Assembly (NCBI GenBank): GCA_947573015.1
Contig: CANPDS010000096.1
Location: 1 to 8,615, forward strand
DNA: 8,615 bases
Direction of reading: 5' to 3'
From: an uncultured Muribaculum sp.
Lineage (GTDB): Bacteria; Bacteroidota; Bacteroidia; Bacteroidales; Muribaculaceae
The notes under the pieces are model-generated. The model made no database searches. It saw nothing but the letters and a program-made list of their open reading frames with translations, and was not told the origin of the DNA. Shown piece by piece: positions 1 through 6,956 of the stretch. Each line of letters begins with the position of its first letter. Position 1 is the first letter of the stretch. A program made the position numbers and the translations under genes.

Positions 1-317
<317 letters not shown>

Positions 318-340
318 TCCCGTTACATTCATAAAGCATC

Positions 341-376
341 AGCGCCCGTTGACCATCCGGTCGGCGGGCGCTTTTT
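341..376 (+). terminator. Intrinsic terminator after gap
   Basis: A 14-bp stem pairs 341-354 with 359-372, including two G-U wobbles in the RNA, around the 4-nt loop ATCC. The 3' arm runs into TTTTT (372-376). It starts 23 bp after the gap stop codon and is GC-rich in the lower stem, a textbook Rho-independent terminator that isolates gap from the downstream acyltransferase gene. Confidence 0.93.
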
Positions 377-388
377 GCATAGTAAAAT

Positions 389-396
389 TATATTTG
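389..396 (+). promoter_or_regulatory. Possible -7 element for the acyltransferase gene
   Basis: TATATTTG fits the Bacteroidota -7 consensus TAnnTTTG exactly. No TTTG lies 19-21 bp upstream, because that position falls in the terminator hairpin, and the leader to the ATG at 483 would be about 80 nt. The match could be chance in AT-rich sequence. The gene nevertheless needs its own promoter, because the gap terminator precedes it. Confidence 0.3.
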
Positions 397-482
397 TTAA
401 CTTCGCTAAAATGATTTCTGTTTGTATTGATTCTATTCAATTATCGGCTTAGATTACTTAATGGAACACTCAATTATAATAA

Positions 483-1541
483 ATGATGACATATGTAAAC
501 TCCTCATTACGGCAGCCTGAACTCAATTGTGTGGAGACAAAACCGTCCACTGATAAGATTATATGGCTATCTATCATTCAGGGATGGGCTATACTTTTGG
601 TTGTGATAGGGCATGTTAATGCTTTTACTTATTCCGGAGTTGATGGTGAAATGTATGCACTCTCGGAATGGATACATAGATTTTGTTATTCATTCCATAT
701 GCCTCTGTTTATGTTTGTGTCGGGTGGTTTGTTGTATCTTACCAGACTGCAAAACGGATGGACTACGCTCAATCTCTATAATGACAAGTTTAAGCGGTTG
801 ATGATTCCTTTTCTATTTTTTACTATTGTGGGTTTTATCGTAAAAATCCCTGTTGCTGGAATGTCAAAAAGCGGTCTCGATCTTAGTTTTAATGGATTTA
901 TAATGGCCCTATTTGATCCCGGCAATGGTCCACTTAAAGAATTGTGGTTTGTAGCAACGTTGATGTGGTTGATGCTGCTTTATCCTGTGTATAAGGCGTG
1001 TATGAGAAATCCGATAAGTGAAATCCTGTTGTTGATAATATCTGCGACACCTTTTTTATTCGATATATATCTTGAGGTCGATGGATGGTTGAATATATCG
1101 GGTGTTACCCATTATGCGATGTATTTTATTGGTGGAATGTTGTTTTTTAAGTATGATCTTATCCGTTTTTTTACCAACAGATTGTGGGCGATATTGCTGG
1201 TGATTGGGCTGTTTGGCATATGTTTTGTTTATGAAGGCGTGCCAGCATTTGTTACGGCTATTTTGGGTATATTTATGTCGATCGGATTAGGGTGTCTTTT
1301 GAAGCGCTTTCCGAGCTTGTTTGGCTCATTTCGTGACCATTCGTTTCAGATATTTCTGGTTGGTATTTTTCCTCAGATGTTTGTTGAATTAATAATATGG
1401 AAGCGCATCCATGAAGAGTGGATGCAACTTCCATTTTACGTCATAAGCTGCCTGTTGGCTATTGTGTGCGGAGTTGTGATGAGTCGGACTGCCTCTCATC
1501 TCCCGTCGCCTTGGCTGCGCCGGTGCTTTGGACTGAAGTAA
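483..1541 (+). CDS. Acyltransferase 3 family integral membrane protein
   Basis: A 352-residue polytopic membrane protein of the acyltransferase-3 family (OafA/WecH/NodX type), which transfers acetyl or other acyl groups to sugars or other envelope molecules. Family marks in order: the TM1 segment around residues 27-47 with WLSIIQGWAILLVVIGH and the conserved His44; FHMPLFMFVSG at 71-81; a basic-aromatic RLMIPF at 105-110; LWFVATL at 154-160; and a C-terminal block HSFQIFLVG from 286. About ten hydrophobic segments are visible by eye. The start is a tandem ATG ATG after an A/T-rich leader with no Shine-Dalgarno, usual for Bacteroidota. It stands alone between the gap terminator and the convergent upp operon, so its neighbours do not reveal the acceptor. 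Sampled lines are 32-37% GC, far below gap and recA; this may reflect T-rich hydrophobic codons, weak codon selection or acquisition. The family is certain; the substrate is unknown. Confidence 0.9.
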   Translation: MMTYVNSSLRQPELNCVETKPSTDKIIWLSIIQGWAILLVVIGHVNAFTYSGVDGEMYALSEWIHRFCYSFHMPLFMFVSGGLLYLTRLQNGWTTLNLYNDKFKRLMIPFLFFTIVGFIVKIPVAGMSKSGLDLSFNGFIMALFDPGNGPLKELWFVATLMWLMLLYPVYKACMRNPISEILLLIISATPFLFDIYLEVDGWLNISGVTHYAMYFIGGMLFFKYDLIRFFTNRLWAILLVIGLFGICFVYEGVPAFVTAILGIFMSIGLGCLLKRFPSLFGSFRDHSFQIFLVGIFPQMFVELIIWKRIHEEWMQLPFYVISCLLAIVCGVVMSRTASHLPSPWLRRCFGLK

Positions 1542-1607
1542 TTTTCATGACTTACTTAAATCAGAGGGAGTGCGATATAGTAGTTTTCCTGATATGTCTT
1601 TAATTCA

Positions 1608-2261
1608 TCAGTCTTTGGTGCCGTAGGCGAGGTCGCCGGCATCGCCAAGGCCGGGCACGATGTAGCTGTGGGCGTTTATCTCGGGATCGATGGCTGCTAC
1701 CCACAGGGTTGTGCGGTCGGTTGGAAAATGGTCTTTAATATATTCTACAGCTGCTTCGGATGCGATTACTGATGCGATGTGGATATGTGCCGGTTCACCT
1801 TTGGTAAGGAGGGCGCGGTAGCTCAGTTCCATTGATTTGCCTGTGGCGAGCATCGGATCTACAAGCACCAGAGTCTTTCCGTCGATGCGGGGTGAGGCCA
1901 GATATTCGATGAAAACGTCGAAGTTTTCTTTCTCCCGGTATTTTCTGTAGGCCGATACAAAGGCATTTTCAGCAGTATCTAAAATGTTGAGGAAACCCTG
2001 ATGGAATGGTATGCCAGCACGGAATATGGTGGCAAGAACTATATTTGTGTCGATCACATCGCATTCGCATTGCGCAAGAGGGGTCTGTATGGTCTCTTTG
2101 CGATAATGAAGCGTGCGGCTTATTTCGAAAGCCATAAGCTCTCCGATACGCTCAAGATTCCGGCGAAACCGGAGCATATCGTTCTGGATATTGACATTGC
2201 GCAATTCCATCATATATTGACTTATGACGGATGGATAGTTTGCAAAGTTTACGATTTTCAT
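1608..2261 (-). CDS. upp: Uracil phosphoribosyltransferase
   Basis: Cytosolic salvage enzyme converting uracil plus PRPP to UMP and pyrophosphate. The 217-residue length is close to the family's usual ~208-215. The PRPP-binding loop is VLVDPMLATGKSM (132-144), with Lys where many homologues have a second Gly. The flexible-hairpin/active-site segment LATIFRAGIPFHQGF has Arg81. The uracil-recognition C-terminus YIVPGLGDAGDLAYGT (200-215) is intact. It is the last gene of a minus-strand operon, starting 39 bp after the HAD phosphatase stop. That gap has an A-rich leader (AACAACCACAAAACC) and no -7-like element, so co-transcription is likely. It converges with the acyltransferase gene over 66 bp with no good terminator between them. 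Assignment is secure from the motifs. Confidence 0.95.
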   Translation of the reverse strand: MKIVNFANYPSVISQYMMELRNVNIQNDMLRFRRNLERIGELMAFEISRTLHYRKETIQTPLAQCECDVIDTNIVLATIFRAGIPFHQGFLNILDTAENAFVSAYRKYREKENFDVFIEYLASPRIDGKTLVLVDPMLATGKSMELSYRALLTKGEPAHIHIASVIASEAAVEYIKDHFPTDRTTLWVAAIDPEINAHSYIVPGLGDAGDLAYGTKD

Positions 2262-2300
2262 CAGGTATTTGGTTTTGTGGTTGTTACTCTACGTGATTTA

Positions 2301-2927
2301 TTATTTTTCTGATGGTCTGTAATCTTCCAGAAGTTCAAAGAATTCCTTTCCGTCGGTCACATGAAGATAGTTGAATCCAAGTTCTCCCGCGCTTTTGCAA
2401 TTCGCAAGCGAATCATCAAAGAATATGGTTTCTTCCGGATTGATTCCGTAGTGGGAGATTACGCTTTCGAATATCACATGGTCGGGCTTCATGGCCTTTA
2501 CTTCAAATGAAGTGGTGATGCCATCAAAATAATCATTGACAGTCAACCCTTCCTTGGTAAATTCTTCTGAGATCTTTGAGTTCCACATCACTTCGTTTGT
2601 GTTGCTCAGCAGATACAGACGGTAATGGCTGTGGAGCTTACGCAAGGCTTGCAGACGTCTTTCCGGAATGTCGAGCAGAAATTGATTGAACGCATTGTCG
2701 ATCTGATCGTCGGTTACGGGGTGGGGGATGTTGGCCCGCACATCGGCCCGCCACTGCTCTGGTGTGACAAGTCCTTGCTCAAGGGCTCCGAAAGCGCCTT
2801 TCTGACCGTAGTCGCCGAGGAATGTCTCGATATTATCCATACCCAGCTCTTTGAAAGCTTTTACACAGCGCATACGGTCGATATTCATTATCACACCGCC
2901 AAGATCAAAAAGAAGATTGCGTATCAT
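2301..2927 (-). CDS. HAD-superfamily phosphatase, subfamily IA, YihX-like
   Basis: A 208-residue soluble HAD hydrolase with all four motifs. Motif I is LLFDLGGVIMNID, with nucleophile Asp8 but Gly10 at the usual acid/base Asp position. Motif II is SNTN (108-111). The motif III Lys147 is in MKPD. Motif IV is FFDDS, with Asp171 and Asp172. A helical cap lies at about residues 16-90. The FDLG(N/G)V, SNTN, KP and FFDD pattern, and the following LGFNYLHV, closely resemble E. coli YihX, an alpha-D-glucose-1-phosphate phosphatase. That suggests a small phosphorylated metabolite as substrate, but HAD specificity cannot be read from motifs. It starts 15 bp after the GH3 gene stop and is followed 39 bp later by upp, so it is the middle gene of the operon. 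Whether it acts on a product of either neighbour is unknown. Confidence 0.88.
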   Translation of the reverse strand: MIRNLLFDLGGVIMNIDRMRCVKAFKELGMDNIETFLGDYGQKGAFGALEQGLVTPEQWRADVRANIPHPVTDDQIDNAFNQFLLDIPERRLQALRKLHSHYRLYLLSNTNEVMWNSKISEEFTKEGLTVNDYFDGITTSFEVKAMKPDHVIFESVISHYGINPEETIFFDDSLANCKSAGELGFNYLHVTDGKEFFELLEDYRPSEK

Positions 2928-2942
2928 AATCAGTTCTGTAAA

Positions 2943-4454
2943 TTATTGATTTAACGTGATGAGTTGCTCGATTATATTGCGGTTATTGGCCAGCCTCGGA
3001 ACCTTCCGTTGTCCACCGAGTTTGCCGGTCTGTGCCAACCATTGCTCAAAGACTCCCTTCTTTGCTACGATCACTTCCGGAGAGTCCAAAAATAGTCCAC
3101 CGGTGCGTTTTGCCTGGTAATCGGAATTTTCCGACTGCAGAGCCTCGTCAAGTTTTTTTGTAAATTCAGTCATTGATCCCGGTTCTTTTGCAAATTCGAT
3201 AAGCCATTGATGGCGTCCGCGTGAATGATCACCTGCATATACTGGAGCAGCTGTATAGTTGGTAACTTCGCAACCGAGTTCAGCACATGTTTTTGCCATA
3301 GCAGCTTCGGCGTTGTGCACCATAAGTTCTTCGCCGAATGCGTTTATGAAGCTTTTGGTGCGTCCGGCTATTGTGATAGCCAAAGGGTAGCGGCTTTCGA
3401 TCTTTACGGTGTCGCCTATGGCATACCTCCATAGACCGTTGCATGATGTTATGGCCAAGGCGTAGGTCTTTCCCTCCTCTACAGTCCATGCTGTAGAGGC
3501 CTTGGGGAATGGGTCGCCGATTTGGTCGAGCGGGATAAACTCGAAGAATACTCCGATGTCGAGCAGTATGTGCAGGATATGCCGCAATGGATCGGCTTGA
3601 AGAGCGAAAAAACCTTCCGAAGCATTGTATGTCTCCATATAATGCATCCGCGCAGGGTCGGTTATGTGCGTATATTGTGGACGATAGGGGTCAAAAGAAA
3701 TGCCACCGTGGAAAAATACCTCAAGATTTGGCCAAACCTCATGTATTGATTGGGCTCCTGTGTGTTGCAGGACCTCTTTTATTACCGTAAGAAACCATGA
3801 CGGCACTCCGGAAATATTGGTCACATTCTCATTTAATGAGGCTTCTACGAGTGCCGGTAGTTTTTTGCTCCAGTCGGCCATCAATGCCACATTCTTTGAT
3901 GGTATGCGCACTATGTTGGCCAGTGGATTTATATGTTCGATGAGATTGGCCGATAGGTCGCCGACCACTACGCCTGGTTTGAGGGTAAGCTCGTTTGCAA
4001 AACTGCCACCGAGTATGAATGCTTTGCCAGAGAATATGCGGCTCTCTGGATTTGCGGCAAGATAATGGGCTACCACGTCGAATGCGCCTTGGTAGTGGTT
4101 GTGCTTGAATCCGTCGGTAGTGATGGGTATATATTTGCTTTTACCATCGGATGTGCCCGACGACTGTGCGAAATTGCGGGTTACACCTGGCCAGAGAATG
4201 TCAGGCTCGCCGGCAATCATACGTTCTACGTATGGTCGCAATTCGGTATAGTCAATCACTGGTACGCTGGCACAAAATTCTGCATAAGTTCTGATGGCGG
4301 AGAAGTTGTAGCGCTCTCCGATCATAGTAGACCGGGCTTTTTTCAGGAGCTTTGCAAGCACATGGGTCTGGACATCCTCAGGCGCCGTTGCATTGCGGCG
4401 CCATGCCTCTACTCGAGGTGTGAATATCGGACGTATCAGTCGTGTGATGTGCAT
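2943..4454 (-). CDS. GH3-family acyl-adenylating enzyme (auxin-responsive GH3-like)
   Basis: A 503-residue homologue of the plant GH3 acyl-acid-amido synthetases, members of the ANL superfamily that activate a carboxylate with ATP and transfer it to an amine. The ATP P-loop-like motif is SSGTSDGKSKYIP (98-110). The second adenylate motif is YNASEGFF (276-283), with the Glu expected to help position Mg-ATP. The third is the WRYAIGDTVKI segment (342-352). A GRTKSFINAFGEELM block (364-378) forms the hinge into the small C-terminal domain, which closes with the GKLGGQRKVPRL string (477-488). No signal peptide is visible, so it is presumed cytosolic. It is the first gene of the operon with the HAD phosphatase and upp. 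All nucleotide-binding motifs are intact, so catalysis is expected. The acyl and amine substrates of bacterial members are not deducible from sequence. Confidence 0.9.
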   Translation of the reverse strand: MHITRLIRPIFTPRVEAWRRNATAPEDVQTHVLAKLLKKARSTMIGERYNFSAIRTYAEFCASVPVIDYTELRPYVERMIAGEPDILWPGVTRNFAQSSGTSDGKSKYIPITTDGFKHNHYQGAFDVVAHYLAANPESRIFSGKAFILGGSFANELTLKPGVVVGDLSANLIEHINPLANIVRIPSKNVALMADWSKKLPALVEASLNENVTNISGVPSWFLTVIKEVLQHTGAQSIHEVWPNLEVFFHGGISFDPYRPQYTHITDPARMHYMETYNASEGFFALQADPLRHILHILLDIGVFFEFIPLDQIGDPFPKASTAWTVEEGKTYALAITSCNGLWRYAIGDTVKIESRYPLAITIAGRTKSFINAFGEELMVHNAEAAMAKTCAELGCEVTNYTAAPVYAGDHSRGRHQWLIEFAKEPGSMTEFTKKLDEALQSENSDYQAKRTGGLFLDSPEVIVAKKGVFEQWLAQTGKLGGQRKVPRLANNRNIIEQLITLNQ

Positions 4455-4480
4455 CGGTCAATGTTGTGTTAACTAAACAA

Positions 4481-4514
4481 CAAAGTTAGTGCAAATTTGT
4501 TAAATCTTTACAGA
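4481..4514 (-). promoter_or_regulatory. Probable promoter of the GH3-HAD-upp operon
   Basis: Read on the minus strand, TAACTTTG (plus 4488-4481) matches the Bacteroidota -7 consensus TAnnTTTG exactly. Twenty-two bases upstream of it, TCTG (plus 4514-4511) is a 3-of-4 match to the -33 TTTG. The predicted transcript would start about 20 nt before the GH3 ATG at 4454. A TGTTGT-N9-ACAACA inverted repeat (4462-4482) covers the predicted start site. Confidence 0.55.
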
Positions 4515-4597
4515 CATTCGGGCTGTTTTGCGAGATGTATGCCGCTGCCCAATGTCGTGTATACTATCTGCATTAAACAAAATAAATAAAAAAGCTT

Positions 4598-4966
4598 ATG
4601 ATTATGCGTGTTCGTCATCCTAAGTATCTTATGATGCTGTTTGCTTTGGTTCTCTCGGCGTTGTGTCTAACAGCCTGCGACGATGAGGATGACAATTATT
4701 ATGATTCTCCAAGTTCTCCGCTGTGTGGAGATTGGTATAGTCCGGATACGGATACTTATTTTGAGCTTGACCGTAATGGTAGTGGTGAGTATGAGGATGC
4801 TTATGGCTATGAATATGATTTCACATGGAGCGCAGGTGATGGTTGGCTGAGTGTATACTTTTATGATGGTACTGTGTGGAATTTCAATTGGGCGTTTGCG
4901 CCGAATGGATGTTTGCAACTATATAATCTCGCCACCGGCTATACCACGGTATATTGGCGACAATGA
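4598..4966 (+). CDS. Small secreted lipoprotein with lipocalin-like fold, probably surface-exposed
   Basis: A 122-residue protein with a lipoprotein signal peptide: basic n-region (MIMRVRHPK), hydrophobic core (residues 11-24) and lipobox L-T-A-C with the acylated Cys27. The residues after Cys are DDEDDN; in Bacteroidota an acidic run here resembles the lipoprotein export signal that sends lipoproteins to the cell surface, so surface display is inferred. The ~96-residue mature part has the spacing of lipocalin-like small domains: GDWY near 44-47, an aspartate-rich turn, FELDRNGSGEYE, FTWSAGDGWLSVYFYDG, and a final LQLYNLATGYTTVYW strand. It is rich in Tyr, Trp and Asp, suggesting a ligand-binding or structural beta-barrel. 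The start follows an A-rich leader; a second ATG two codons on is possible. It stands alone, divergent from GH3. The specific function is unknown. Confidence 0.8.
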   Translation: MIMRVRHPKYLMMLFALVLSALCLTACDDEDDNYYDSPSSPLCGDWYSPDTDTYFELDRNGSGEYEDAYGYEYDFTWSAGDGWLSVYFYDGTVWNFNWAFAPNGCLQLYNLATGYTTVYWRQ

Positions 4967-4970
4967 TAAA

Positions 4971-5011
4971 AGACCATCCTGATGCAATATAATCTTGCAT
5001 CAGGATGGTCT
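4971..5011. terminator. Bidirectional terminator between lipoprotein gene and recA
   Basis: A perfect 17-bp stem pairs 4971-4987 with 4995-5011 around a 7-nt loop. It starts 4 bp after the lipoprotein TGA and lies about 60 bp downstream of the recA stop. On the minus strand the stem runs into TTTTATC, a fair U-tract for recA. On the plus strand it is followed only by TATATTATAA, a weaker tail. It most likely ends both convergent transcripts. Confidence 0.85.
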
Positions 5012-5072
5012 ATATTATAAGTGTGACCTTTCTCTAAGGTAGCTATGTATACGTTGATTTATTTATCGTAGG

Positions 5073-6308
5073 TTAATCGCGAGCATCATCGTCGATCGAG
5101 AAGTCTTCATCGGGGAAGTCGTCAAGATCAAGATCGGCCTGACGGCCCTCTTCCTCATCTTGTGCTGGATCGATGGCTGCGTCGTCGTTATCATCGTCAT
5201 CATCATTCTTGGAGAGCGAAAGTTTTGTTTTCTTTTCCGCTCCGGCATTAGGATCACCTTTAATGGCTTCTGTAATCTTCTGTTCCAGTTCTTCGAAAAG
5301 TTCGGGATTGTCGGCCAGAAGTTGTTTTACGGCATCGCGACCTTGGGCGAGTTTATCACCATTGTAGCTGAACCATGAACCGCTTTTCTTGATGATATTG
5401 TACTCTACGCCGAGATCCACGATCTCGCCGGTGCGGGAAATGCCTTCGCCGAACATGATGTCGAACTCTGCGCGTTTGAATGGTGGCGCAACTTTGTTTT
5501 TTGCGATTTTGATCTTGGCGTGACGTCCGATAGGTTGTTCTTTCTTATCTTTCAGAGTAGATGAGGGACGTATGTCGATGCGCACTGATGCGTAGAATTT
5601 CAACGCGTTGCCTCCGGTTGTTGTTTCGGCCGGTCCGAACGCCATGCCGCCGATAGCGGCGCGGAGTTGATTTATGAATATGCAGCAGGTGTTGGTGCGT
5701 GATATCGCGCCGGTAAGTTTGCGCATGGCCTGCGACATGAGTCGTGCCTGTAGGCCCACGTTGCGGTCGCCCATGTCTCCTTCGATCTCGGCTTTTGGGG
5801 TAAGGGCAGCGACGGAGTCAACCACGATTATGTCGATCGCGGATGAGCGTATCAGCTGTTCCACGATTTCCAGAGCCTGCTCGCCGGTGTCGGGCTGCGA
5901 TATGAGCAGGTTGTCCACATCCACACCGAGTTTGGCAGCATAAAAACGATCGAAAGCATGCTCTGCGTCGATAAGAGCTGCTATGCCGCCTTTCTTCTGG
6001 GCCTCGGCGATTGCATGCAATGCGAGTGTGGTCTTACCGGATGACTCGGGGCCATATATCTCGGTGATTCGTCCACGTGGAAATCCGCCTACGCCAAGTG
6101 CGAAGTTGAGGCTGATAGAGCCGGAGGGTATCACATCGATATCGGTGATATTGTCATCTCCAAGCTTCATGATGGCTCCACGTCCGTAAGCCTTCTCGAT
6201 GCGTTCCATTGCAGCTGTCAGGGCGCTAAGCTTTGCCTGTTTGGGATCGCTGGGCGCTTCCCCTTTTTTCTTTGCGGCGGTTTTCTTTGTTTTGTCTGTA
6301 GTTGCCAT
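5073..6308 (-). CDS. recA: RecA recombinase with divergent L2 loop and long acidic tail
   Basis: DNA-dependent ATPase that forms filaments on single-stranded DNA for homologous recombination and repair. Core features: Walker A GPESSGKT (86-93), catalytic Glu116 in IDAEHAF, Walker B region [10 protein letters not shown] (160-169), L1 loop [20 protein letters not shown] (174-193), Gln214 in [20 protein letters not shown], and a C-terminal [15 protein letters not shown] segment. At 411 residues it exceeds the usual ~345-350. There is about 20 residues of Lys/Ala-rich N-terminal extension and a tail from 369 in which 23 of 43 residues are Asp or Glu. Loop L2 (216-228) reads [13 protein letters not shown] where E. 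coli has RMKIGVMFGNPE, so it is one residue longer and changed. The ATG at 6308 follows an A-rich leader with no Shine-Dalgarno. The reading frame is continuous, so a functional protein is expected. Confidence 0.97.
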   Translation of the reverse strand: MATTDKTKKTAAKKKGEAPSDPKQAKLSALTAAMERIEKAYGRGAIMKLGDDNITDIDVIPSGSISLNFALGVGGFPRGRITEIYGPESSGKTTLALHAIAEAQKKGGIAALIDAEHAFDRFYAAKLGVDVDNLLISQPDTGEQALEIVEQLIRSSAIDIIVVDSVAALTPKAEIEGDMGDRNVGLQARLMSQAMRKLTGAISRTNTCCIFINQLRAAIGGMAFGPAETTTGGNALKFYASVRIDIRPSSTLKDKKEQPIGRHAKIKIAKNKVAPPFKRAEFDIMFGEGISRTGEIVDLGVEYNIIKKSGSWFSYNGDKLAQGRDAVKQLLADNPELFEELEQKITEAIKGDPNAGAEKKTKLSLSKNDDDDDNDDAAIDPAQDEEEGRQADLDLDDFPDEDFSIDDDARD

Positions 6309-6354
6309 TATATGTAGGTTTTATTTGTTTTTGCTGTGGATATTATTGATAATG

Positions 6355-6362
6355 CAAAGATA
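6355..6362 (-). promoter_or_regulatory. Probable -7 element of the recA promoter
   Basis: On the minus strand TATCTTTG matches TAnnTTTG exactly and would place the transcript start about 40 nt before the recA ATG. No TTTG or TTG lies 19-21 bp upstream, so only the -7 half is supported. A small dyad, ATTAT-TG-ATAAT (6342-6353), lies immediately downstream over the predicted start site. No E. coli- or B. subtilis-type LexA box is visible. Confidence 0.5.
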
Positions 6363-6419
6363 AGGAATGATGTGGGCAGAAATATTGCACACTAAGGTTA
6401 AATATATCTAAAACACGAT

Positions 6420-6896
6420 CTATAGGGGAATGGAGTATTCGTGTTTGAGTTCCGACATTACAAATGTTGATTCGATGGATCCGATCAGGTCGAAGGCGCC
6501 AAGTTTGTTTAATACGAAATCGCGGTAGGCAGCCATGGATGAGGCATGTATTTTAAGCAGGTAGTCAAATGAACCGCTCACATTATAGCATTCTGTTACC
6601 TCGTCCAGCTCATTTATTAATGAGACGAAACGGGTGGCTATCTCTCTGTTGATCTGCCTGAGCTTCACTTGGCAGAACACGATAAATCCATGTCCGAGCT
6701 TATCTGCGTCGAGTATCGTCACATATCGGCTGATGTATCCGTTTGCTTCCAGCCTTCTTACGCGTTCAAATACGGGGGTTGGAGATCGGTGCACTTTGGC
6801 CGCAAGGCTCCTTGTGGACAGACGGGCGTCTTCCTGAAGGGCCCGGAGTATGTCGATATCGATGCTGTCGAGTTGTTCGCTTGGATAGGATGGCAT
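6420..6896 (-). CDS. Lrp/AsnC-family transcriptional regulator
   Basis: A 158-residue feast/famine regulator, expected to bind DNA as dimers or octamers and respond to an amino acid or related effector. An N-terminal helix-turn-helix spans about residues 10-57: LDSIDIDILRALQED, then the recognition helix SPTPVFERVRRLEANGYI. The C-terminal RAM ligand-binding domain follows (about 66-145), with VSGSFDYLLKI at 107-116 and ESTFVMSELKHEYSIPL at the end. I chose the ATG at 6896. The frame opens as far as a TTG at 6959, but that lies inside the predicted -7 element, and the ATG start gives the usual family length of ~150-160. It is divergent from metY across 153 bp and lies upstream of recA, which has its own -7 element. 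Self-regulation and control of metY are plausible from the shared control region but not shown. Confidence 0.9.
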   Translation of the reverse strand: MPSYPSEQLDSIDIDILRALQEDARLSTRSLAAKVHRSPTPVFERVRRLEANGYISRYVTILDADKLGHGFIVFCQVKLRQINREIATRFVSLINELDEVTECYNVSGSFDYLLKIHASSMAAYRDFVLNKLGAFDLIGSIESTFVMSELKHEYSIPL

Positions 6897-6928
6897 TTGT
6901 TCTATGATGTGGTGTTTATGTAGATGCT

Positions 6929-6952
6929 GACAGAATAATACTTCTATCTGTC
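6929..6952. promoter_or_regulatory. Inverted repeat GACAGA-N12-TCTGTC at the lrp-like transcript start
   Basis: Perfect 6-bp arms (6929-6934 and 6947-6952) flank a 12-bp AT-rich spacer. The right arm ends 4 bp downstream of the -7 element of the regulator gene, so the dyad covers its predicted start site. It could be an autoregulatory operator of the Lrp-like protein; a chance dyad cannot be excluded. Confidence 0.35.
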
Positions 6953-6956
6953 TTAG

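Noticed and set aside
1536..1558. AAGTAA/TTACTT hairpin after the acyltransferase gene as a terminator
   Set aside because: Only six weak A/T-rich pairs with a 10-nt loop and no T-tract.
2001..2312. Plus-strand open frame of 103 codons
   Set aside because: It lies antisense over upp and the operon gap, has no recognisable domain, and upp is unambiguous.
3700..4472. Plus-strand open frames of 121 and 135 codons
   Set aside because: Both are antisense to the GH3 coding region, whose motifs are intact in the minus frame; their products are Cys-rich and without domain character.
5160..5378. Plus-strand hydrophobic frame opposite the recA 3' end
   Set aside because: It is the complement of Asp/Glu codons of the RecA acidic tail, which read as Val/Ile/Ser-rich sequence on the other strand.
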